DNA from: Apium graveolens
Lineage: Eukaryota > Streptophyta > Magnoliopsida > Apiales > Apiaceae
Length of the DNA: 64,000 nt
Assembly: GCF_009905375.1 (NCBI RefSeq)
Contig: NC_133649.1
Span: 235,132,201 to 235,196,200 of the forward strand
Direction: 5' to 3'
Position 1 is the stretch's first letter, and every line of letters begins with the position of its first letter. The notes under the pieces were generated by a model. It saw only the letters and a list, made by a program, of their open reading frames with translations, searched no databases and was not told the origin of the DNA. Of this stretch, positions 48,112-60,603 are shown piece by piece. The position numbers were made by a program, and so were the translations under genes.

Positions 48112-50062
48112 ATGGTTATAGTTTTCCAAACTATTAATCGAATAAGGTTTATTCGATAACTTTAACTTTATTTAATTATTGAATATTATTTCGAATATTA
48201 TTCGAAGGCGTATGACTCCTTTTATTTATTTATCTGAATATTATTTGAATATTCATTCGAGGGCTTATGACTCAGTTTATATTATTTATTGAATATTATT
48301 TGAATATTCATTTGAGGATCTATGACTCCGATTATTTGCTGAGGTATATTCTTTATTTTATTAAAGAATAAGGTGTCAATAATCAAACTTATTTTTGATT
48401 ATTCAAATAAAGATAGTACTTTCATATAAGTATATCTTTGGTTATTTAATACTCGTTTCAAGTATAAGTTTTAATACTTCTACTTCAATTATTTTTATAA
48501 AAATTATTCTTTATGGGAATATTATTTAAATATTAATATTCAGTCATTTTCTAAATATTCTGGGGACTGATTTACTTCATTAAATCAGTTTTACTCCAAA
48601 CACTCTTTAAAGTGTTTTCGAGTCTTTAAAATGATTTTCAAAAGTTAGAGCGGATCCCAAAACTATTTTTATATTTAAGATCTTCCTTTTAAAAAGGGGA
48701 TTTAAATACTCGCTCAAAACATGGGGGATCCGGCTCGGTGGTGTGTTTTATATTCGCAACAAAGTTGCTGTCTTGGTAAAAGAGTTTTTGATTACTTACC
48801 CAATATTCGGGAAGTAAAATTGTTGGAACAAGTTAATCCATTAACAGGCATCGCCTGGGAAATATCGGTGAGTTTTCCTTTCCAACTAGATACGACTTCT
48901 TGGTGGAGCCGTATCAACAAGTTTCTACTTGGGGAAAGGGGGAAACGAGCTTTACGTTTCAGAGTCATGGATTTCATCTGAACTAGGAGTGGCGTAAGTG
49001 GTCGAGTAGCGCCGGCCCAGCCTTATTATATTGGCCCAAATGGCCTGGAAGTTCCGCTAAGGCGGTCCATTCCCTAGGAGTTCAGTGTTTGGTTGACAAG
49101 TAAATCCGACAGGTTCTCCTCTACATGTAGAAAATGGTGGGGTTGTACTACTACGACTGATCATCGTAAGTGGTCTTCCTGGCGCGGTAAACTCCCGTAA
49201 TGAGTTCATCATCCATTTGGATAATTCTGCAACACTACCCGTAGCATTTCGATTGAAAGGCTACTAATGGGTGGTTGCCGAAGCATTGACAGGGTCAAAC
49301 ATTTTTACTGGTGTATCCATTGAATGAAGTATCTCGTAACTTCATCTCTTTTCAAAATATTTCAAAGATCAAATATTTTCAAGTTTTATTTGTGGTCTCA
49401 TCTATGGGATGACCTCTTGAATCTTATTATACTTTGAACAGTGGTAGTTCAAGTAGCTTTATAAATGATATAAGTATAGTGAAGTATTTGGTAACTTCAT
49501 CCCTTGTTTCTACTTATATCTAGTAAGTAATTATCTTACTCGTGATAAAAGATTCTAGTAAGTATCCATTTAGATACTTATATTATTGTTATCACTACAT
49601 ATTATCTTGCGAGCTGTAAGGCTCACTCTTGCTTTATTTCTTCATCACACAACAACAGTTAGGAAAGATGGCCAGACTCCAGCAGACCCAGCGCAAGCGC
49701 GTGGGAAGCATCCCGCGTCTTCCCGATGATGTTGTGGCTGCTATAGCTGCAGAGGTAGATCTATTGGTAGATCAGGCATTCTATTTTTGAGAATCAAATT
49801 ATGTATAATTATAACTTGTGGCAGATAATGGCAATTAACTGTAAATTTATCAAGTAATCATTTTGGGTTGTAATAACTTTTAAATTGTGGATTCAAAGAC
49901 TTGTACTTATTTAAATTTCATCTCTGAGACTATAACGGGTTGTGGTGTGTGTTAGTGTGGGGTCACAGCATAAGGTTATTATTATTAATTAAGTGAAGTG
50001 ATATTGTGGAAAGAAAGACCGTGACGACCCGGATCCCCGACCCCGGATCTGGGGGTGTTACA
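45982..50062 (+). repeat. 3' LTR of D
   Basis: Starts TGTAATAACCCC, ends GGGTGTTACA; 4081 bases. Differs from the 5' copy by scattered substitutions, a longer TA run (about 48076-48112) and a small cluster near 48287. Confidence 0.95.
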
Positions 50063-50067
50063 CACAG
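50063..50067. repeat. Target-site duplication CACAG of D (right copy)
   Basis: Matches 36344-36348. Confidence 0.95.
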
Positions 50068-51153
50068 GCAGCACGCGTGTGCCGGCCACCTCACCGGAAA
50101 ACACACGGCGGCGGCCGGGGATAAAAAGGACAGGGGCACAAACACACACTCCTGCTACACACACAGCATATATATACGTATGTATATATACATCATAAAA
50201 CAAAACGGAAGTTGAAACCATCAACAACCTGAAATTCAGGCGGTGGCTTACCAAAATAGGGGAGAAACAGCCGCGATGAACCCATAGCTGGAGCAAGGGA
50301 ATCAGAAAAAAATGAAAAAATTAACGCAAGAGAGAGAGAAGAGAACTGGGAGAGAAAGAGAGGGGAGAGAGAACCGAGAGACTGAGAGGATAAGGCGAGA
50401 GAGAGATACAGAAGTGATGTTAATCAGCCAACCCCATTTTGCCCTGCCGCGTGTCCAATAAAAAGGGACACGTGGCTGTTTTCCGGACTACAAGCCAAAA
50501 ATATAATACCAAATCGTAATAATACGATATATCTCATACGCGGAAACTATCGAAATAATCTCAAAATAAATCTTAAAATGTTAAAAGTAACTCAGAGTAA
50601 ATAAAAACATAAGCTTCGTAATTCTTAAATAAGTTTTAAAACACAATTTATACATGGATTTATCAATATAACGAAACAACACGCACTAAAAACTAATTCC
50701 CAAAATTCCCAAAATAATTTTAAAATTCCCGGAATATTCCCAACTTAAATAAGGGTAAGTTTCATAATTTATAAAGAATTCAGGGATTAAATACAGATTT
50801 TACAAATAAATGCAATCATAAAATCATACAGGGTTAAATAATTGATGAAATATTGATTTATGAATTTTATAAAATCCCAAAAATAATTATTGAGATTATA
50901 AAGTCATAAAAATAATTTTAGAGACAATCCACATATTTACATAAATAAACTTGTATTAAATCCACTTTTAAAAGTAAGAACAAGTCAATACAAGTCCATA
51001 ATTAATTATACGAACCTCCCTGGACACCATAATTCACACACATAGATAAAAGTAAAATAACACATAGCTGACAGAAGCTATACACATATATTATTCATTT
51101 AATAATTCCATAATTACACTTTAATTAAATATAAAAATATAAGAGTCGTTATA
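50068..51153 (-). repeat. 3' LTR of C, second part
   Basis: Continues the C LTR after D and matches 58088-59187. Includes an AG-rich tract (about 50330-50412). Ends GAGTCGTTATA on the plus strand, next to the complement of the purine tract. Confidence 0.92.
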
Positions 51154-51172
51154 TTCTTCCCCCCTTAAAAAG
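51154..51172 (-). other. Polypurine tract of C
   Basis: The minus strand reads TTTTTAAGGGGGGAAGAA, adjoining the LTR start TATAACGAC. It matches the tracts of B and D in form. Confidence 0.8.
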
Positions 51173-53201
51173 ATTCTGTCCTCAGAATCTGATTTAACTA
51201 AACAAGTGAGGATATTTGTCAAGCATATCTGACTCTAACTTCCAGGTAGACTTTTCTACTCGGGGATTTATTCATCGCATACTCGCTATAGACATAAATT
51301 CATTACTGAGGACTCACTCTCAACGATCTAGGGTTTGGATCGATCATTCTACGCAGAATAATTTTGGATAAGAGCACATTGGCTCCTAATCAATAATTTG
51401 ATCCGAATCAGATATATATCACCTTAATATTGATACGCAAGACATATTATATATATATACATATACTGCATCTGCAGCAGCCACGTCAACTCATGGCAAC
51501 TATACCTATATTTGCCAATACCGTGAATGATTCACTATATTGAGGACTCAACTTGTCCCTTCTGTTCAACTTAACCAATCTCTTTCAGGGTAAAACTTTT
51601 GTCTATACCATAATCCTCATTCTATATATTCATATTCTTTTGATGCAAATCTGCTTTCTATCTTTTTCTATCCTGGGTTGTTACAACTCTTTTCCAAGTC
51701 AACACCACTACACTCTTGATGTACTAAATTAAATCAGGACTTAACAATGTCTCTACTTTCACTTTCTCTCACTAGGGTGAGGACCCACACTTATGTCCAT
51801 ACAACACTTCGCAAAATAACATTCTCGTACTAACATGATAACTATTATCATAGAAACTCAATCCATGGTAGGTGATTATCGCAGTTCACTTTTTAAACCC
51901 ATCATATATATACTCTCCACATATCTTATATTGTCTGAATCATCTTCTTACTTTTACCCTCTGTCTAAGGGTGATAGATAATACTGATTTTCAATTTAAC
52001 TTCCAACATCCGATCACTTCTTACTCATTACCATCAGTTAAGGTTGGGATATAATCTTATATACTAACTTCTCACCACCTTTAGATACTCAACTTCAATT
52101 CCCACAGTTTCCAATTCTTGATTCATAACTTCTTCTTAACATTTCTTGATTCCTTCCATTCCTTCTGACTAAAAAGTGATCTCATACAACTACTCTCCAC
52201 TATCTCCAGGTACTTGAATCTTCAATTTCTCACTTCTTCCATTCTTCTGTCAACTCTTCAATGATCTTAATAATATTCAATTTTCTTTTCTACTCAAGAC
52301 ATCTATCCCTGAATGGACCCTTCCTGGTAGGTAGTCACTTAAACAACCATGGCTCATAATCAATTTTAATCAAGTTCTCATACTTTTGAGGCTTAGTATA
52401 CAATTCCTACTTCTCAACCTTTCATAGACACTTCTTTAGGCTTTCAACTTGACCTTCCTTAGCCCTTAGATGGGAGAGGATGTTATTAATAAATACGATT
52501 ATACCATCCAAGTACTCCTGACATGCCATATTCCTTAATTTCCTATAGACAAATGACACACTTATTACTCTCCATAATATCACCAGAACTTGCAATGCTC
52601 ATAACTTATCGCAGTCCCTGATATGTCATCAGGTTGAATTTTACCTCAATTTTGAGAAATAACACATTCCTTGAATTAGGCTGCATAAGTAATCAATTCT
52701 TAATAGAGGTTACTTATCTTTATGCGGCATCTTGTTAAACTTCTGATAATCAATACACAATCTCATAATTTCATTCCTATTTCCCAGTAACATCAGTGGT
52801 GCATTTCAGGGGTCTCTATCTATTACACTCACTTCCCTTTCAATCACTTTCACAATTATCTCACTAATTATTTCATTCCACTGACTTCCAGAGATTCCAG
52901 GACATTTATTTATTACCCAAAATTCCTCCAGCTTAAATATTCTCTTCTTCGTATCCTTACAGATGGTGGATTTACCTTATGTCCTTAGCTTATCACTTCT
53001 TTTCTCGCATGATTGGAAGAATTCCCTATATTACTTCTGCATCCAGAAACTTACCTTACTATTGGCTTTTGTACACTTTATACTTCACTTCTTCTAAAAA
53101 CTGCTCCTAACTTTACTACAGGACAACCAACCTGGTCCTAAAATCATATTGAACTCTTCTAGCTCGAAGGGTGACAAATCAGGTGCAACTACGTCCAAGT
53201 T
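51173..53201 (-). pseudogene. Degenerate pol of C
   Basis: Minus strand. Directly after gag comes PFELEEFNMILGPGWLSC (about 53165-53110), the second half of the protease; the first half with the catalytic Asp is missing, so there is a deletion. RT is traced by MRLCIDYQKFNK (about 52780-52730) and the catalytic box VFINNIL, where both Asp of FIDDIL are Asn (52482-52487). RNase H and the integrase core are not recognisable. The end, STWKLESDMLDKYPHLFS (about 51240-51190), is the Tekay-type chromodomain terminus. No product possible. Confidence 0.65.
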
Positions 53202-54340
53202 CTAAATGCTCGATCTCTTGGTCCTTTTAGAAGTTCTGCCTCTAGCTGTGTTGGATGTTGGCCCTTGGGATATAGTATCTTGAGTAACCGTTCTACAACT
53301 CCTTGCAATATGCCCAACTTTTCCACAATTATAACACGTACCTCCTGGATTTTCTGGATTATATTCTGAGGCATAATGACCCTTATGTCCACACTTAAAA
53401 CATTGCACATTCTTTTTGCACGAACCACTGTGTCTCCTGTCACAGGACTCACAATCCACTGTTGACTTGACTGACTGAGCTGGAGTGGAAGAAATTGAAA
53501 TAGCACTAGTCCTAGCCTGAAATAAACTCTGTCTCCGGAATCCTTTACTCCTGTTTTGACCAAACCGATTCTCAAATTCCTGACTAGATTCTCCTTGGTC
53601 TACCTTGTCCTTAGCACCTTCTGACTTCCTTTTCTTATCACTTTCTTCCTTAACAGCCAACTTCTGGTCACTTTCCATTACCAGGGTGGCCTGAACCATA
53701 GTGGAGTATGTCTTGAGTTGCAGTGCCACAACTCCTCTACGAATCTCAGGCTTCAATCCTTGCTGAAACCTCCTTGCCTTCTGAATCTCCGTACTTACAT
53801 ACTCAGGAACTAATCGAGCCAATTCTGTAAACTTGGCCTCATACTCTAGCACACTTCTCTCACCTTGTTCAGCTCTAGAAACTCGACTTCCAACTGACTC
53901 CTTAAACCATCGGGAAAATACTTTTTCAAGAATAATTCTGTAAATCTTGCCCAAGAAACAGGACCTTCTCCTTCCAACACTCGAGTGGATTCCCACCAAT
54001 AATTTGCTTCATTCTTAAGAAAGTAACTTGCATAATCAGTCTTAAGATCATCATTTACTTGCGTGAGGGTAAATGCCTTGTCCATTTCCTTCAGCCAATT
54101 TATGGCAACAACAGGATCCACTTCGCCTTTGAAATCTGTGGGCTTAACAGACTGAAAGGATTTAAAACTAGTAATTTGGTTTAGCTTTCCTTGTTGATGT
54201 TGTTGTTGCTGAATCTGTTGGATTAGCTGCAACTGTTGTTGTTGCTGCTGGAGCAACAAGTCTAGAATTTCATTTATAACTGGAACCTCTGCCAAACTAC
54301 TACTATTTCCTTTAGAATGGATAGCTTTCTTGGGTGGCAT
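53202..54340 (-). pseudogene. gag of C, one frameshift
   Basis: Starts at ATG 54340 (MPPKKAIHSKGNSSS). A Gln-rich tract (about 54250-54180) precedes the capsid domain: SVKPTDFKGEVDPVVAINWL, NYWWESTRVLEGEGPVSWAR, LFLKKYFPDGLRSQLEVEFL. A single-base lesion near 53870 shifts the frame, which then reads EQGERSVLEYEAKFTELARL and EIRRGVVALQL. Zinc motifs follow: CFKCGHKGHYASEY (last Cys replaced by Tyr) and CYNCGKVGHIARSC (complete). It ends at 53202. This is the best-preserved chromoviral gag in the window. Confidence 0.8.
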
Positions 54341-55889
54341 TTTCCTGAAATATAACAGGGAATTTATTCAAAACATAATGGGAATGTATAACAAAATATC
54401 ACCGTTCAAATGGTGCACCTCTGTCAGGAAAATGCTGCCCAATTAAAGCACCCATGTCCCCATTCTCAGGTTCCATTTATAAAATATATCTAGATCAGCA
54501 ACACTAGCAATAATAACAATGATAATAGTAGCAGAATCAACAACAGCGCAGAAAACTGGAATATAAAGGTACTAAACGTTATGGTATGCTTTCTCAATAC
54601 AACAACAACCGAGCAACCTTTTAGTATCAATAAAATACAACATTAATAAATTTCATATATCGCAAAGCTAAACGGCTATCCTAGGCACCACCTGAAAAAA
54701 GTAAACTGATAAGTCAAATTAATCTTAAGAATCATAGACTTGGCTAACGTACTAGCCTGAGGTTCAATCAACCACTCTTCCCAAGGCAACTTCTTATCTC
54801 TTACAATTGACCCATCTTCCACGGTTTAACTTTTCTAAAACCGCAACCTTCAATATCAAATCATAAATCCTCTCTACTATTATCTTTTCTGAGATAGCTA
54901 GCAATTCAAGGTACATCTTATATTTCTTCCAGACAGTCAACTCTCAACTACTTTCGATGACCAAGACTGTCTAATCACAAAGGCTACCGACAATCCACTA
55001 CCTCGGGACTTCAAATAAAATTTCAAAATCAAAGAATCAATGATACGGGGAGGACAAAAGAAGAAAACATAGGTATGACTGAGAGCAACCATACAAGTAC
55101 ATAAGATGGCCAGTCTTAGTACCATACGGTCACAACACAAAATTCGGTGGCGTCCCACCAGACCCTTTTGTCACATAGATAAATGGCCAATTCATATGCA
55201 TTGTTTGCCCCAATCACCCGAAAAAGTCACCAAGGAAAGAAAAAATGTTCCGATAAGAAATTCACAAGTAGAAAAGAAAGAATCTGATTTGTAATGAGAT
55301 CAACAGAACCCTAAGTAGCTTACTTCGGGTTCACAACTTCCTCACCGGAAAGATAAGCGACTTATAGAATAAGAAACAGTTACTCTGGAAACAAAATACA
55401 TTTCAAGGAAGAAATAGAAGGGCTCAAAAATACCACCTCCCGATCTGATCCACATTCACTATGAAACTTGGACGTTATAGCAGCCAATGACTATTATCAT
55501 ACTATCCGAACTCACCAAGGTCACACAATCGGGCCAATAACATCCTTTGACATAGAAAAGGTAATATTTAGAAATAACGTTGGCGTCTTCTCAACTGACA
55601 CAACAAGGGCCCGCTTAATGCTGAATTCTCGTAATCTGACTCATTTTCTCGAGAGGAAAACTAGAAATCTCTATTGGACATTACTAATAGTACATATACG
55701 AAGGAAACGTACTCTAGGTTAGGGCAGTTCCAGCCAATCCTCAACAAACGTCAGGGTTACGTTTCCAAACCCCTTGACTAAACCCATAGACTTGCTCCTC
55801 TGGTTGAGTTGCTGACTCATATCTATCTACAAACTTTTCTTCACCCTTTTGAATCTACCCATAACCTAAATCAGGGACTCAAACCTGTA
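54341..55889 (-). other. Leader of C between primer site and gag
   Basis: About 1.55 kb without a convincing gene. It holds the block at 55085-55210 shared with B, including the stem GGTGG/CCACC with a four-base loop (55146-55159) and the 15-mer at 55102-55116. Candidate site for RNA packaging or dimer formation; inferred from conservation between two diverged elements. Confidence 0.5.
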
Positions 55890-55901
55890 GCTCTGATACC
55901 A
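55890..55901 (-). other. Primer-binding site of C
   Basis: Plus strand GCTCTGATACCA, that is TGGTATCAGAGC on the element's strand, two bases from the LTR. Confidence 0.9.
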
Positions 55902-55903
55902 AC

Positions 55904-58900
55904 TGTGACGGCCTCAACCCCAGGGTCAGGAGTTGACGTCACCAACAATAATACTAACAATCATAATTCAATCCAACTCATTAATAATACATAACTACGA
56001 CCCCTTTTACCAAGACCTTTTCCAGGTTTTAGTATGACTTAGGTTACTCATCTAACACAACCCAAATTACCTTACACAATCCTGACCACTAATTTAATGC
56101 AGCAACTCAACAGACCTCATATGGTCTGAACACAACTACCTCAGAGGAGCCTGACACGAAAGGAGCCGGAACTTTTCCCTGACTACCGCGCAAGAATCTC
56201 CTAGGCATCTACAATACATATAAAATATTCTACAAGGGTGAGCAATTGCTTGCTCAGCAGCACCACTATATGAATAACAAGTAAAACAGTTTAAAGTAAA
56301 GCAGTTATAGGAACAGAATTCATATCTTGCCAGAAACGTGTAAAACAAGTATAAACTGGATATCAAAACTAGCATGCTCTGTAAAACAACAACATCCGTA
56401 GTGTGTTGTGCATAAATACCAGAGAATAGTTCTAGCATGCCATTTTCATTTCCAAATCCGCTATATCAACTACTCATGCCCTTACAGGAATCACACAAAA
56501 CCAAATCAGATACGTAGCGGATATATGAAGACAGCTGATCAGGCTATCAACACCAGACAGCTCTAACTGCTATCCCATTTACCTATTCCGGAACTCAGAG
56601 ACTAGCTAGGTCTCTGACCTGCTGGACTAATCGGCTTTATAGTGCGCACAACCGAATTAGCCTCTTACGCCACCTCAATAGGCCTACTCCGGCCTCAATG
56701 TATCCCATATCTGACTGTTTTATCCAGTTTTCAAAACACTTGTACCCATCTCATTTTCAAAACCATTTATTTAACCAACACAAATATAAAATCCATTTCG
56801 CAAATCATTCCATTCGAGATAGGTACCTTTCGAAGTTACTTCTCCCCAAAATAGATTGAAAAATGATTTATAACTACAGGGGATACGTAACTTAAAATGT
56901 TTCTATTCCATTATGAGAATAAAACAATTAGCTATTCATATGCACTGAACCATAAAAGAATGGTCAGGGGTACTTGCCTTGCAGAGCTTTACGACTATCT
57001 TTGATTGACCTTGAACTAACTTGGACACTCGGTTTTATCGCCTTACTATCAGACTATCCTGGATCCGACTTCAACGCCCAGGTCCTTCGCTTAGGAACCT
57101 CGCTGCGCTTGTCGACTGATCACTAGATTATCTTTAGTTTGATATCACTTCTTGAGTCCTTTGACTAATACCTACAGAGCCAAAATACCCTAAGTTAGAC
57201 GTCTAGGTATGCTTGACATATCCTCGATACCAATTCTACCCAATGATAACGATTCCCGACTCCTAATTATATATATTATAATAACACACACCACAATTAG
57301 GGTTCACGTTCTCGAAAATCGGTTCGGTGCTTGTTTTTCAGAAAATACGTATATTCCTCGTTTATGAAATTAGGGTTATTGGTTTTGGCAAAATATTTCA
57401 TCACAACATACAATCAGATTTTGTATAAAGCATATATATATGTTTATTTATACTCATTCGACAGCGGATAATTACTGGATACGCTCCCGTATTTCCCTAG
57501 TTCGATTCTTCAGAAATCGGGCAGCACCTCCTTTAATTATCGGACTAACCCGTCGAATAATTCGACGTCAAACTAATTCTCAACAACTATAACGAAAACC
57601 TAATCACAATCCAATTGCACAAATCCCAATCACCAATTCATACCAGTAATATCATTCGAAATTCATAAATTCTATATTTACTAATTATTATTCGTATTTT
57701 TATATTTTTAATTTGTAGGACTCAGAACAACGTCATCACTGTCCACCGTCCGCTCGTAAAAAGTCATCGCGGATGGCGACAAAATTTCGCGGGTACCCGA
57801 TTAATTCTCGGGTTTCCAAATTATTCGAAATATTTTCCGCACAAAATTTTTTATATTTTATCTCACATAACCCAATCAAGCAAATTACTGCAGAAAATCA
57901 GTAAGATAATTAAAACGAAACCATCAACACGCGCGTATGCACGCGCCCAAAACACAGGGCCGTAATTCATGGCCGGAAAACACAGAAACAAAAATCATAT
58001 ACACAAGAATTCATCATCCAGAGTCACGGAATCAATTCGCACAACGCAGAACATATAACAGGAACGCAACTGAACACACGCACAGGCAGCACGCGTGTGC
58101 CGGCCACCTCTCCGGAAAATACACGGCGGCGGCCGAGGATAAAAGGACAGGGGCACAAAGCAATACAACACACACTCCTGCTACACACACAGCATATATA
58201 TACGTATGTATATATACATCATAAAACAAAACGGAAATTGAAACCACCAACAACCTGAAATTCAGGCGGCGGCTTACCAAAATAGGGGAGAAACAGCCGC
58301 GATGAACCCATAGCCGGAGCAAGGGAATCAGGAAAAAAAATAAAGAAATTAACGCAAGAGAGAGAGAGAGAGAAGAGAACTGGGAGAGAAAGAGAGGGGA
58401 GAGAGAACCGAGAGACTGAGAGGATGAGGCGAGAGAGAGATACAGAAGTGATGTCAATCAGCCAACCCCGTTCTGCCCTGCCGCGTGTCAAATAAAAAGG
58501 GACACATGGCTGTTTTCCGGACTACAAGCCAAAAATATAATACCAAATCGTAATAATATGATATATCTCATACGCGGAAACTATCGAAATAATCTCAAAA
58601 TAAATCTTAAAATGTTAAAAGTAAGTCAGAGTAAATAAAAACATAAGCTTCGTAATTCTTAAATAATTTTTAAAACACAATTTATACATGGATTTATCAA
58701 TATAACGAAACAACACGCACTAAAAACTAATTCCGAAAATTCCCAAAATAATTTTAAAATTCCCGGAATATTCCCAACTTAAATAAGTGTAAGTTTCATA
58801 ATCTTTAAAGAATTCAGGGATTAAATACAGATTTTACAAATAAATGTAATCATAAAATCATACAGGGTTAAATAATTGATGAAATATTGATTTATGAATT

Positions 58901-59187
58901 TTATAAAATCCCAAAAATAATTATTGAGATTATAAAGTCATAAAAATAATTTTAGAGACAATCCACATATTTACACAAATAAACTTGTATTAAATCCACT
59001 TTTAAAAGTAAGAACAAGTCAATACAAGTCCATAATTAATTATACGAACCTCCCTGGACACCATAATTCACACACATAGATAAAAGTAAAACAACACATA
59101 GCTGACAAAAGCTATACACATATATTATTCATTTAATAATTCCATAATTATACTTTAATTAAATATAAAAATATACGAGTCGTTATA
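55904..59187 (-). repeat. 5' LTR of C
   Basis: 3284 bases, uninterrupted, matching 34152-36348 joined to 50068-51153. Plus-strand ends are TGTGACGGCC and GAGTCGTTATA. Confidence 0.95.
58187..58445 (-). promoter_or_regulatory. Candidate core promoter in the LTR of C
   Basis: On the minus strand a CT-rich (GAGA-type) tract at 58441-58358 is followed about 140 bases later by a TATATATA/GTATATATAC region (58192-58217). Both are kept in the other LTR (50330-50412 and 50167-50192). A typical plant promoter arrangement, but not tested. Confidence 0.35.
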
Positions 59188-59192
59188 ACCCC
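59188..59192. repeat. Target-site duplication ACCCC of C (right copy)
   Basis: Matches 34147-34151. Confidence 0.9.
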
Positions 59193-59493
59193 ACGATAAT
59201 GATTAGCCCAAAATCTAACTCATCATCAACGTGGGTTTCGATGAAAGCATGGTATAATAAACATAGTCTTTATACTGGATAAATAATAAATCAAGTACGA
59301 AACAAGAGTAAAGGTTCATGAATAAGAAAACCCTCATCCAATTTACAACTCAGAACAAAGAATCACAAGTATAACACTAGATCTTCTTCGCCTTTATCGG
59401 ATTGTACTATACGGTCTTCTTACACCTTCTCCTTGAGCTCTAGTACGTCTCCTTATGAAAAATGATCTTTATTTATATATATAGCAGCCCATG
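59193..59493 (-). repeat. 5' LTR of A, second part
   Basis: Continues with ACGATAATGATTAGCCC and matches 2257-2560 of the other LTR up to the TATA run. It stops at CCCATG where E begins; the rest lies beyond the window. Confidence 0.85.
59489..59493. repeat. Probable target site CCATG of E (left copy)
   Basis: Five bases before E's LTR. The right copy is outside the window, so this is a prediction. The intact LTR of A has CCCATGCATAG at this place. Confidence 0.5.
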
Positions 59494-60543
59494 TGTTAGG
59501 AATATGTTATGATTTTGATGATAAGTTAACAAAACACCTTAGTAGATTTAACTTAGTGAATTTTGTAGCACTCGATGGATAATCAATTATAGTCCCGACA
59601 GATGAACCTTATAGTCCCTACGGATGACAAACTGACATCCATCGATTGAGTAGCTTATGTAATAATAAGAACTGTAGCACATTTATGCAAATAACATGTA
59701 TTAGTCAAGTAGGTTGCTTAGGGTTCTGAAAGTCATGTTGACTACTAGATTGATATGCAGAATAGGCTGATTAATTATAAATATGAGATGTCTTATAATT
59801 CTGTATAAGTGAAATGGAGTCAAGTGACAAATAGACACCCGACGGATAATCTACAAGACTCCGGACGGATGATCAACAAAGCTTCCCGCCGGATGACAAG
59901 CATAGACCCGACGAATGATCAAATTCAAATAGCTATTGACAAGGACAACATAGTTACATGCGTCGGGTGTTTGCAAAAGGAATGTGGCAGCCTATTAAGC
60001 AGGAATTTGAGAACAATGAAGCATTACCATTTCCTTGCAATTGTGAAGATATTCAAAGATGCTGGAATAGAGTAGTGAAGTAGCATGAAGTTAGACTAGA
60101 TATGTTTTGTTTTATTATCTTGTCTTATTGTTATGTAAACTTGGTGATATATATAAACCAAGTGTAGCAAGTAGAATAATTAACTAAGCAGAAATATTTT
60201 CAGAGAAATATATCAAGTTATATCCTGTAAGCATTTCTCTGAAGCTTTAGTTGTTAAAACTTGTATGCAGTTGTGAGCTATTCAAGCTTCACAGGGTTCT
60301 CATTTGATATATATATATATATATATATCTGGTGGATACTTTTAAATCCACCAGAAAGTTTTAAAAGCTTTAGTTTTTTTATTACTTAGTGTTTTGATTT
60401 CTATCATTTTTTTATTCCGCACAACTGCTAATCAAACACTGTTATATTTATCAAATTAAAATTGTTTTTTTAAACCACAAAAAGGAGCCAGAATTACATT
60501 CAACCCCCTTTTGTAATTCTTGTTGTATTGTTAGGGAATAACA
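59494..60543 (+). repeat. 5' LTR of E
   Basis: Begins TGTTAGGAATATG, ends GGGAATAACA; 1050 bases. Carries motif copies at 59567-59650, an array with cores at 59838, 59860, 59885 and 59907, a TATA box at 60150-60157 and a TA run near 60309-60328. The 88-residue frame at 59809-60075 is LTR, not a gene. Confidence 0.85.
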
Positions 60544-60545
60544 AT

Positions 60546-60557
60546 TGGTATCATAGC
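60546..60557 (+). other. Primer-binding site of E, mutated
   Basis: TGGTATCATAGC; one base differs from the methionine-tRNA site of S1 (G to T). Confidence 0.8.
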
Positions 60558-60603
60558 AAGCTCTTGAAGTACAAAGAGTGTAAAGATCACAACAAACAGG
60601 AAG

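Larger units (their letters stand above)
36349..50062 (+). mobile_element. Element D: chromovirus with 4.1-kb LTRs, rearranged inside
   Basis: 13,714 bases. LTRs 36349-40427 and 45982-50062, primer site at 40432, purine tract before 45982, perfect target duplication. By eye only about 15 differences across the 4.08-kb LTRs (about 0.4%), the youngest insertion here. The 5.55-kb interior has no long reading frame. It carries an RNase H-integrase fragment in front of gag, then gag, RT, integrase end and chromodomain traces, all full of stops. Confidence 0.9.
34152..59187 (-). mobile_element. Element C: Tekay/Del-type chromovirus, interrupted by D
   Basis: Minus-strand element. 5' LTR 55904-59187, primer site 55890-55901, gag 54340-53202, degenerate pol 53201-51190, purine tract, and 3' LTR in two parts (34152-36348 and 50068-51153). 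Without D it is about 11.3 kb. LTRs are 3284 and 3283 bases; partial counting suggests about 3% divergence. On its own strand the LTR begins TATAACGAC in place of TGTAACGAC in both copies. Confidence 0.88.
1501..59493 (-). mobile_element. Element A: Athila-like Ty3/Gypsy retrotransposon, split by three insertions
   Basis: Minus-strand element read right to left: 5' LTR, tRNA-Asp-like primer site, gag, protease, RT, RNase H, integrase, accessory ORF, polypurine tract, 3' LTR. Its own DNA is 1501-8025, 30008-34151 and 59193-59493; the rest belongs to S1 (with B), C (with D) and E. The 5' LTR is cut by C at 34151 and by E at 59493, and its far end is outside the window. The protease has the Athila-type DLGAS motif, the integrase has no chromodomain, and the extra ORF resembles the plant transposon protein domain carried by such elements. 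Every ORF has stops or frameshifts. Its LTRs differ more than those of any nested element, which fits it being the oldest complete unit here. Confidence 0.85.

Noticed and set aside
59809..60075. 88-residue frame in the E LTR
   Set aside because: Covers the motif array and U3-R of the LTR; the equivalent S1 region is not open.
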